Of a DNA stretch of 23,473 nucleotides, positions 18,215 through 23,473 are shown piece by piece. The first letter of the stretch is position 1. Each line of letters opens with the position of its first letter. Below the pieces are notes generated by a model. The model was not told where the DNA came from, ran no database searches, and saw only the letters and a list, made by a program, of their open reading frames with translations. Made by a program: the position numbers and the translations under genes. The stretch is from the NCBI GenBank assembly GCA_964476375.1, contig CAYYZW010000106.1, positions 1-23,473 on the forward strand, given 5' to 3'. The DNA comes from SAT2750 sp964476375. Lineage in GTDB: Bacteria; Planctomycetota; Planctomycetia; Pirellulales; Pirellulaceae.

Positions 18215-18417
18215 TCCAGGGGCATGGGAGCCGGGGAGTCCAGGCCAGGTCTGAAGATCCGCAAAAAACGGTTCGTGATCTGTGGTAGGATCCCCGGGGA
18301 GAGAGAATCTCCATTGTCCTAACCATTTGCTTGTCGCTATTCTCTTCCAGGCGTAGGATCCAACTAGGCGATCTGCGTCTGTCGCCACGGGGCAACCTGG
18401 CCGAGAAGAAAAAGAGC
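18215..18417 (+). other. Spacer between the two LEPR/dockerin genes
   Basis: The gap is 203 bp to the chosen ATG. It contains the perfect palindrome TCCCCGGGGA at 18291-18300, a weak 5-bp stem GGAGA/TCTCC at 18298-18312, and a short CCG/CGG stem around an A-run loop near 18259-18271. None is followed by a T-run, so no intrinsic terminator is supported. The downstream frame stays open upstream to a TTG at 18331. Confidence 0.5.
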
Positions 18418-21000
18418 ATGCGAAAGCGCCACCTGGAAAACAGGCCGGTATCGGGTCGTCCTGGCCTCCACCGTCCCCTTGGGCTGGAGCTACTGGAGCC
18501 GCGGATGCTGCTTGCGGGCGTCCCCCTCGGTGCCCTGCCCCAGGACACGGGTGAGTACATGCTTGGGGACGTGGCTGTCTCGCTGGTGCTGCTCGAGTCG
18601 ACCGGTGCCGAAAGTACCGAGGACTGGACCAGCGATTCGATCGATTCGGTCAAGACCAAGATCCGCGAGTCGCTCGACTGGTGGGAAGAGACACTGGAAA
18701 CCCAGAGTAGTATTCATTCGCTGCGTTTTCATATTGACGAGCAGTATGCCGATAACCCCGTCCCCACCGACATCGAACCGATCTCCCACATCTCCAATGA
18801 CTACACGATCTGGGTGGATGATTTTCTCGACCACGCCGGCAGTAACAGTTCGGAAAACATCAGCACCGACATGCGGCTCTTTAATCACCAGCAGCGGGCG
18901 GCGATCGATGCGGACTGGGGATTCACGATTTTCGTGGTCAATGACGAGAACGACAGCGATGGCCAGTTTGCTGCCGGGGGATCCTTCCGCCGCGCCTTTG
19001 CCTTTGCCGGTGGTCGTTATTTTATCATGCCGGCCGGACGGCCCGTCTCCACGGCGACGCACGAGGCGGCCCACATGTTCTGGGCACGTGATGAGTACAG
19101 CGGGGGCGGCTCGTACCTGGATCGCCGGGGCTATTACAACACGCAGAACCTGAATGCTGCCGACAACCCGGCGGCGGGTTTCAGCCAGGTCGAGAGTATC
19201 ATGGCGTCGGGCAGCCTGTTGAACAGTGCTTTTGCGAATCATACCAGCTCTCCCTCCTCGCTGGAGATGATCGGCTGGAAGGACTCCGATCAGGACGGTG
19301 TTTTCGATGTCCTGGATATCCCCCTGCTGCTTGAAGGAAGTGGATTCCTCGATTCGGCCTCCGGGAAATATCATTTCCAGGGGGTGTCGCGAGTCCAGGC
19401 ACTTCCCAACATCAATCCCAGTGGCTTCCAGTCAGATATCACTATCAACACGGTGGACCTGCTGCAGTACCGGGTGGACGGCGGCGACTGGCAGGAGATT
19501 GCCATGGCAGGAGATCCGGTGGCCGCCGTGGATGTGCAATTTGACGTCCCGGCAGGAAACCACGATGTCGAGGTGCGAACGGTCGCGGTGGATGAGGGGA
19601 CAGGCCAGCTGGTGGCCACTTCCAATAGCCTCATCGGTACCACAGGGGGCCGCAGGGTAACCCAGCGGGCCGGTGTGGCGGGTTACCTGTTTGGGGATGG
19701 CGACGAGGATGGGGCCTGGCAGGCGGGAGAAGTCGGCCTGGCGGGATGGACACTCCAGATCGTGGACTCCGGGGGACAGCCGCTGGAGCTCTGGACGATG
19801 GCAGAACCGGATGATTTCAATGATGCAGCCTCGCTCAACCTGGCCTATGCCGGGCTCGCGATGAGCGCGGTGGGCGGGGGGACCACCAATGACACGGTCT
19901 ATTCTCGTGTGACCAGCCAGGCCTCGACCTGGGGCCGGGTGTTCGCCAATCATAACTCGTCCCTGGCGGCAGTGGGGACGACCTGGAACGGTACCAGCCG
20001 CCGTCTGCGAATCGATTTTGACGAGCCAGCCACGGCGGTCCGGATCGATGCGATCGGGAATGGTGGCGTGGATTACGGCAGCCTGGAGATCTACGACGCG
20101 GCGGCCACGCTCCTGGCACGTTACACGACCGAGCCGCTTGCTGACGGGGACGTGGAGACGATGCAGCTTGCCCGCCCCCAGGGAGATATCGCTTATGCCG
20201 TGGCCGGGGCCCATTACGGCAGCGAGATCCACCTCGACCATGTGCGTGTCGGGGCGATCTCGGAAACGACCACGGATGCTGCCGGGGCATTCTGGCTGGA
20301 TGAGCTGGAGCCGGGGAATTATCGCGTTCAGGTGGTTGTTCCGCCAGCCTGGCAGGCGACCGAACCGTCCAGCGCGACGCGCCAGGTGACCCTGAGCGAG
20401 GGGCAGCTACCGGCCCAGCTTTCCTTTGGGGCCGCACCTCCCGGCTGGCACAATGTGGTCAGGCCGCATGATGTCAACATGGATGGCCATCTCGTGCCGC
20501 TCGATGCCCTGCTTGTGATCAACGACCTGAATACCCTCGGGGCACGCACGCTGTCAGAACCGACAGGGGGACTTCAGCCCCCCCCTTACCTGGATGTGAA
20601 CGGGGATGGTTCGGTAAGTCCCATCGACGCGTTGGAAGTGATTACCCAGCTCAATGATCAGCTCGCAGGGGGGGCGGCGGAGGCATTGTTCCCGCTGGAT
20701 CTTTATTCCCTGGCCGTGGCGGCTGAGGGAGAGCCACCGCTTGTGGAACTCGATGCGGAGGCGGACACCGCCGATCCCGTCGAGCGAGCATGGGCGGAAC
20801 TCGGGCTGTCCGATGCCCTGCCCTGGTCGAGATCGGGAGAGGAGGGGGGGATGGACAAGCGGTCGGAGAGGACGAGAAAAGACCCTCCGTGTGCCCTGGA
20901 CAGCCAGCTGGAAGACATAATCGCGGATGACCTGGTTGGCCGGACGTGGTTAGAATGGTCGAGCGACGGATCGCATCAGGGGCGAGAGCCCGGGGCATGA
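18418..21000 (+). CDS. LEPR-motif, dockerin-containing putative zinc metalloprotease (860 aa)
   Basis: I chose ATG 18418 because it gives the usual short basic N-terminus (MRKRHLENRP). A TTG at 18331 in the same frame would add 29 residues before it. LELLEPRMLLAG is at residues 23-34. The next domain has HEAAHMFWARDEY at residues 215-227: HExxH supplies two His ligands and the catalytic Glu, Asp 225 could be the third ligand of a metzincin-like HExxHxxxxxD site, and ESIMASG may be the Met-turn. The exact peptidase family is undecided; there is some likeness to the HExGH...DEY pattern of family M64. Residues ~419-650 form an SdrD-B-like repeat split by a beta-sandwich insert. A dockerin pair is at 677-747, and the tail ends in a basic and acidic stretch with LEDIIADDL. 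It lies 28 nt upstream of the SecA-like gene, so co-transcription is likely. Predicted to be exported. Confidence 0.88.
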   Translation: MRKRHLENRPVSGRPGLHRPLGLELLEPRMLLAGVPLGALPQDTGEYMLGDVAVSLVLLESTGAESTEDWTSDSIDSVKTKIRESLDWWEETLETQSSIHSLRFHIDEQYADNPVPTDIEPISHISNDYTIWVDDFLDHAGSNSSENISTDMRLFNHQQRAAIDADWGFTIFVVNDENDSDGQFAAGGSFRRAFAFAGGRYFIMPAGRPVSTATHEAAHMFWARDEYSGGGSYLDRRGYYNTQNLNAADNPAAGFSQVESIMASGSLLNSAFANHTSSPSSLEMIGWKDSDQDGVFDVLDIPLLLEGSGFLDSASGKYHFQGVSRVQALPNINPSGFQSDITINTVDLLQYRVDGGDWQEIAMAGDPVAAVDVQFDVPAGNHDVEVRTVAVDEGTGQLVATSNSLIGTTGGRRVTQRAGVAGYLFGDGDEDGAWQAGEVGLAGWTLQIVDSGGQPLELWTMAEPDDFNDAASLNLAYAGLAMSAVGGGTTNDTVYSRVTSQASTWGRVFANHNSSLAAVGTTWNGTSRRLRIDFDEPATAVRIDAIGNGGVDYGSLEIYDAAATLLARYTTEPLADGDVETMQLARPQGDIAYAVAGAHYGSEIHLDHVRVGAISETTTDAAGAFWLDELEPGNYRVQVVVPPAWQATEPSSATRQVTLSEGQLPAQLSFGAAPPGWHNVVRPHDVNMDGHLVPLDALLVINDLNTLGARTLSEPTGGLQPPPYLDVNGDGSVSPIDALEVITQLNDQLAGGAAEALFPLDLYSLAVAAEGEPPLVELDAEADTADPVERAWAELGLSDALPWSRSGEEGGMDKRSERTRKDPPCALDSQLEDIIADDLVGRTWLEWSSDGSHQGREPGA
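20446..20658 (+). other. Dockerin-type calcium-loop pair of the 860-aa protein
   Basis: WHNVVRPHDVNMDGHLVP with LDALLVINDLN, then PPPYLDVNGDGSVSP with IDALEVITQLND. Both loops keep the Asp/Asn calcium ligands. The first loop has Val before Pro in place of the usual Ser/Thr. The WxNxxRPxDVN lead-in is the same as in the giant protein (NPWRNNSRPLDVN), so both use one dockerin subtype. Confidence 0.85.
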
Positions 21001-21001
21001 G

Positions 21002-21019
21002 CACAGCCTTCCGGCTGTG
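21002..21019 (+). promoter_or_regulatory. Hairpin between the LEPR/dockerin gene and the SecA-like gene
   Basis: CACAGCC and GGCTGTG form a perfect 7-bp stem with a TTCC loop. It starts one base after the upstream stop codon and ends 9 nt before ATG 21029. Its 3' arm abuts or covers the GAGAG purine run that would serve as ribosome binding site. No T-run follows, so it is not an intrinsic terminator. It may modulate initiation of the SecA-like gene, or couple its translation to ribosomes finishing the upstream gene. Confidence 0.45.
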
Positions 21020-21028
21020 AGAGTTGTG

Positions 21029-22993
21029 ATGAGTGTGGATCGAGTAGTCTCGCAGGGAATCGGCGACAGGATCGCCTCGGTGGTCGGCGGTCCGGCAGGC
21101 CGCCGGATGGCCCAGTGGAATGGGCTGGTTCCGCTGATAGGCAGCTACGAGGAAGGCTACAAGAAACTGGATGACCGCCAGCTTCGCAAGGAAAGCCTCT
21201 CGCTACGATTCCGGGCTCGCAGCGGGGAATCCCTTTCTGCCCTGCTCCCGGAAGCATTCGGCCTCGTCCGGGAAACGGCTCGCCGGACGATCGGGCTGCG
21301 GCACTTCGATGTGCAGCTGATCGGTGGTATCGCCCTGTTTCATGGAGCGATCGCGGAAATGGACACCGGAGAGGGGAAGACGCTGACGGCGACACTCCCT
21401 GTCTACCTGCGGGCCCTGATGGGACGGGGCGTTCACCTGGCGACCGTCAACGACTACCTGGCCGAACGGGATACCGAGGAGATGGGGCCGGTCTATGAGA
21501 AGCTGGGTCTTTCTGCCGGTGTGGTGCTAAGCCAGGATACGCCCGAGGCACGGCGGCGAGCCTATGATTGCGACATTACCTATGGCACGGCAAAGGAATT
21601 CGGTTTTGATTTCCTCCGTGACCGGCTCCTGTTGCGTCGGCTCGGCAGGGAGATGGATGATTTTCTTGGTGAAGGGAGTTCGCAGCGGTGGGATGAATCG
21701 GGCGATAAGCCGGTCCAGCGGGGGGCCTATTTTGCCCTTGTTGACGAGGCGGACAGTATCCTGATTGACGAGGCCCGCACTCCGTTGATTATCGGTTCGC
21801 TGGGAGAAGAGGCGCGGGAACAGATGATCGTGACCTACCAGTGGGCTGCCAGGCACGCCGCCGCGTTCGAGGAGGATGTTGATTTTGAATATGACCACGA
21901 AAAACGGAAGGTCGAGCTGACCTACGAGGGGCGACATCGCATGCGGGCCCTGCCCCAGGATGAACTGGTGTCGGAGGTCGGCCTTGTGGACCAGTACGAG
22001 TACACCGAGCGGGCAATCAAGGTAAAGCGGGACTTTCATCTTGATCAGCAGTACGTGGTTCGGGACGGGGAGATCGTGATTGTCGACGAGTATACCGGCC
22101 GCATGGCGGAAGGTCGCAAGTGGCGGGACGGTATCCACCAGGCGATCGAGGCAAAGCAGGAGGTGGAGATCACGGTCCCGACCGGACAGGCCGCCCGGAT
22201 CACGGTCCAGGATCTTTTCCTGCGTTATGAACACCTGGCCGGGATGACCGGGACGGCCCGTACAGCGGCCAAGGAATTCCGAAAGATCTACCGACACCGT
22301 GTTTACCAGATACCAACCAACCGTCCGCGGAACCGGTCCCGTCTGGCAGCCAGGGTCTATGCCACGACCGACCAGAAGCTCGAGGCAATTACCGAGGAGG
22401 TGAAAGAGCTTCACATGGAGGGTCGCCCGGTCCTGATTGGTACCCGGACGATCGAAAAGTCAGAGCGACTCTCAGCCCTGCTTGACGAGGCAGGGATTCC
22501 TCATGAGGTGCTCAACGCCCGCGAGATCGAACACGAGGCCGATATTGTTGCCGCGGCGGGACAGCATGGGAAAGTCACCGTGGCCACCAACATGGCGGGA
22601 CGTGGAACCGACATCAAGCTCCAGGAGGGGATTGCCGAGAAAGGTGGCTTGCACGTGATCTGCACGGAGTTGCATGAGTCGGCCCGTATTGACAGGCAGT
22701 TGATTGGTCGCTGTGGCAGGCAGGGGGATCCGGGGAGCTACCGGCAGTTCATGGCAGTGGAGGATGAGATTCTCCAGGAGGGTTTCGGGCCGGACCGGGC
22801 GCAGCGTCTCCAGCAACAGACATCGGACATGGGTGGAGAACTGGGGAACTTTCGCTCTGTTCTGCGGCGGGCCCAGCAGAAAGTGGAACGCAAGCACTTT
22901 CAGGATCGTAATGTCCTTCTGCACCACGAACGGGAACGCAAGAAGCTGCAGAAAGAGCTGGGCCAGGATCCATATCTTGATACAGCTGAATAG
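21029..22993 (+). CDS. C-terminally short SecA-family ATPase (654 aa)
   Basis: A SecA-family DEAD-like ATPase motor, which normally pushes unfolded proteins through SecYEG. ATG 21029 has GAGAG 5 nt upstream; a GTG at 21017 would add 4 residues but lies inside a hairpin. Visible motifs: Walker A MDTGEGKT (111-118), NDYLAERD (141-148), TYGTAKEFGFDFLRD (184-198), Walker B LVDEADSILIDEARTP (237-252), PPXD then IVDEYTGR (351-358), AGMTGTA (404-410), TNMAGRGTDIKL (520-531) and the arginine-finger region GRCGRQGDPGS (560-570). The chain ends 80-odd residues later, at the start of the helical scaffold (RRAQQKVERKHFQDRNVLLHHE). It lacks the rest of the scaffold, the two-helix finger, the wing domain and the C-terminal Cys/His zinc site. 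An extra ~25-residue segment (RLGREMDDFLGEG onward) precedes Walker B. It is probably an accessory paralogue, not the housekeeping SecA, with the LEPR proteins as candidate clients. Confidence 0.92.
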   Translation: MSVDRVVSQGIGDRIASVVGGPAGRRMAQWNGLVPLIGSYEEGYKKLDDRQLRKESLSLRFRARSGESLSALLPEAFGLVRETARRTIGLRHFDVQLIGGIALFHGAIAEMDTGEGKTLTATLPVYLRALMGRGVHLATVNDYLAERDTEEMGPVYEKLGLSAGVVLSQDTPEARRRAYDCDITYGTAKEFGFDFLRDRLLLRRLGREMDDFLGEGSSQRWDESGDKPVQRGAYFALVDEADSILIDEARTPLIIGSLGEEAREQMIVTYQWAARHAAAFEEDVDFEYDHEKRKVELTYEGRHRMRALPQDELVSEVGLVDQYEYTERAIKVKRDFHLDQQYVVRDGEIVIVDEYTGRMAEGRKWRDGIHQAIEAKQEVEITVPTGQAARITVQDLFLRYEHLAGMTGTARTAAKEFRKIYRHRVYQIPTNRPRNRSRLAARVYATTDQKLEAITEEVKELHMEGRPVLIGTRTIEKSERLSALLDEAGIPHEVLNAREIEHEADIVAAAGQHGKVTVATNMAGRGTDIKLQEGIAEKGGLHVICTELHESARIDRQLIGRCGRQGDPGSYRQFMAVEDEILQEGFGPDRAQRLQQQTSDMGGELGNFRSVLRRAQQKVERKHFQDRNVLLHHERERKKLQKELGQDPYLDTAE

Positions 22994-23091
22994 CCATGCG
23001 TCCGGGCAGGCATTCGTGTTGCTCAAGGTTGGTCGGCCGTGTACTATTCCCCACGAAGAAGGGCTGTCGTACGTGGATTGCGGGCCGAAAG

Positions 23092-23123
23092 GACATGCTG
23101 CGTTGGGAAAAACCCAGCATGTC
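23092..23123 (+). promoter_or_regulatory. Long inverted repeat downstream of the SecA-like gene
   Basis: GACATGCT pairs with AGCATGTC as an 8-bp outer stem. After a 5-nt bulge (gcgtt), GGG pairs with CCC around an A5 loop. It lies 98 nt after the secA-like stop and 66 nt before the next start codon. GCATAGGGG follows, not a T-run. It could be a weak or Rho-aided terminator, an mRNA end stabiliser, or a leader element of the next gene. Confidence 0.5.
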
Positions 23124-23142
23124 GCATAGGGGTTCCGGCGCC

Positions 23143-23166
23143 GGATGCCGCACCATGCCGGCATCC
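23143..23166 (+). promoter_or_regulatory. Second inverted repeat in the same spacer
   Basis: GGATGCCG and CGGCATCC form a perfect 8-bp stem with an 8-nt loop (caccatgc). It overlaps the perfect palindrome CCGGCGCCGG at 23135-23144. It ends 23 nt before ATG 23190. No T-run follows. Its position suggests a leader structure for the downstream gene, a dyad operator, or a terminator working together with the first repeat. Confidence 0.5.
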
Positions 23167-23189
23167 TTGAAAACTACTGGTTTGTGCCC

Positions 23190-23473
23190 ATGTCATCTGA
23201 ACAACAAGCGGTCAATCACGAGGCGATTGAGCAGACGAAGCAGCAGATTCGTGCGCTGGTCGGTGAAATCGCACAGCTGGTCAAGAGCGACCTGGCGGAA
23301 GAGGAGTTCTACGCCGCCTTCATGCAGCGGATCGTCTCGGCGCTGGCCGCGTCCGGAGGAGCGGTCTGGTTGCCAGGGGAAGGTGGGGAGCTCAAGGTCA
23401 GCTACCAGATCAATGTTCAGGGCGTCCTGCTGGACGATAGTGATGAGCAGGGTGCCAAGCACCAGCGGTTGCT
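23190..23473 (+). CDS. GAF-like N-terminus, putative HlyD-type adaptor protein (runs off right edge)
   Basis: From ATG 23190 the frame is open to the end of the window (94 complete codons). The protein starts MSSEQQAVNHEAIEQTKQQI, a polar helix likely to form a coiled coil. EEFYAAFMQRIVSALAASGGAVWL (residues ~38-60) follows, then GELKVSYQINVQG, which matches the beginning of a GAF-like sensor domain. From memory, planctomycete proteins with this opening carry a biotin/lipoyl-binding HlyD-type membrane-fusion region further on, and often neighbour a second adaptor and an M50-type peptidase. That part is outside the window, so the adaptor call is an inference. No obvious Shine-Dalgarno precedes the ATG. 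It is the same strand as the SecA-like gene, 196 bp downstream, with two hairpins between. Confidence 0.6.
   Translation, partial: MSSEQQAVNHEAIEQTKQQIRALVGEIAQLVKSDLAEEEFYAAFMQRIVSALAASGGAVWLPGEGGELKVSYQINVQGVLLDDSDEQGAKHQRL

Noticed and set aside
18259..18312. Possible intrinsic terminator between the giant gene and the 860-aa gene
   Set aside because: The stems are only 3-5 bp or a self-palindrome, and no T-run follows any of them.
18331..18417. TTG at 18331 as start of the 860-aa protein
   Set aside because: It would put 29 extra residues before the basic N-terminus and LEPR motif, and I see no good ribosome binding site for it. ATG 18418 gives the usual spacing to the motif.
22704..23129. 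Open frame overlapping the 3' end of the SecA-like gene
   Set aside because: It is out of frame within well-conserved SecA sequence and has no recognisable product.
1..23473. CRISPR arrays, tRNAs, insertion sequences, prophage or attachment sites
   Set aside because: No regularly spaced direct repeats, cloverleaf-like segments, transposase motifs or terminal inverted repeats with target duplications were seen on reading either strand.

Overview
The window looks like chromosome of a planctomycete (phylum Planctomycetota, probably a Pirellulales-type member). Three separate genes encode proteins with a strongly basic N-terminus followed by an LEPR-type motif (NLEDRRLLAG, LLEPRMLLAG, SLEQRCLLTG). 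Two of these end in paired dockerin-like calcium loops, and one is a single uninterrupted 17-kb gene. The DNA is GC-rich, ribosome binding sites are short purine runs, and spacers are modest. I see no tRNA, rRNA, CRISPR array, transposase or integrase.

Layout, left to right. (1) 1-601, minus strand: the 5' part of an LEPR-motif protein that leaves the window on the left. (2) 602-1207: divergent spacer, probably holding promoters for both flanking genes and a leader hairpin. (3) 1208-18214, plus: a giant mosaic extracellular protein of 5,668 residues with Ig-like, metalloprotease, pre-peptidase (PPC), beta-solenoid, choice-of-anchor L, GEVED and dockerin segments, and about a dozen copies of a roughly 100-residue 'DGxxFxxxD' module. 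(4) 18418-21000, plus: an 860-residue LEPR/dockerin protein with a HExxH metalloprotease-like domain. (5) 21029-22993, plus: a SecA-type ATPase that has both nucleotide-binding folds but stops at the start of the helical scaffold. (6) 23190 to the right edge, plus: the N-terminus of a GAF-like protein resembling the planctomycete HlyD-type adaptor proteins.

How they may work together. Genes 3 to 6 are co-directional. The step from gene 4 to secA is only 28 nt, so these two are probably co-transcribed. Three large proteins carrying the same unusual N-terminal tag, instead of a classical hydrophobic signal peptide, sit beside a minimal SecA motor and a possible membrane-fusion adaptor. The most interesting reading is a dedicated export route for LEPR-tagged giant proteins. 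This is an inference from gene order and domain content, not something the sequence proves. The giant protein carries two HExxH sites and its neighbour a third, so the exported set may be partly proteolytic, perhaps for polymer or protein degradation or for surface-protein maturation.
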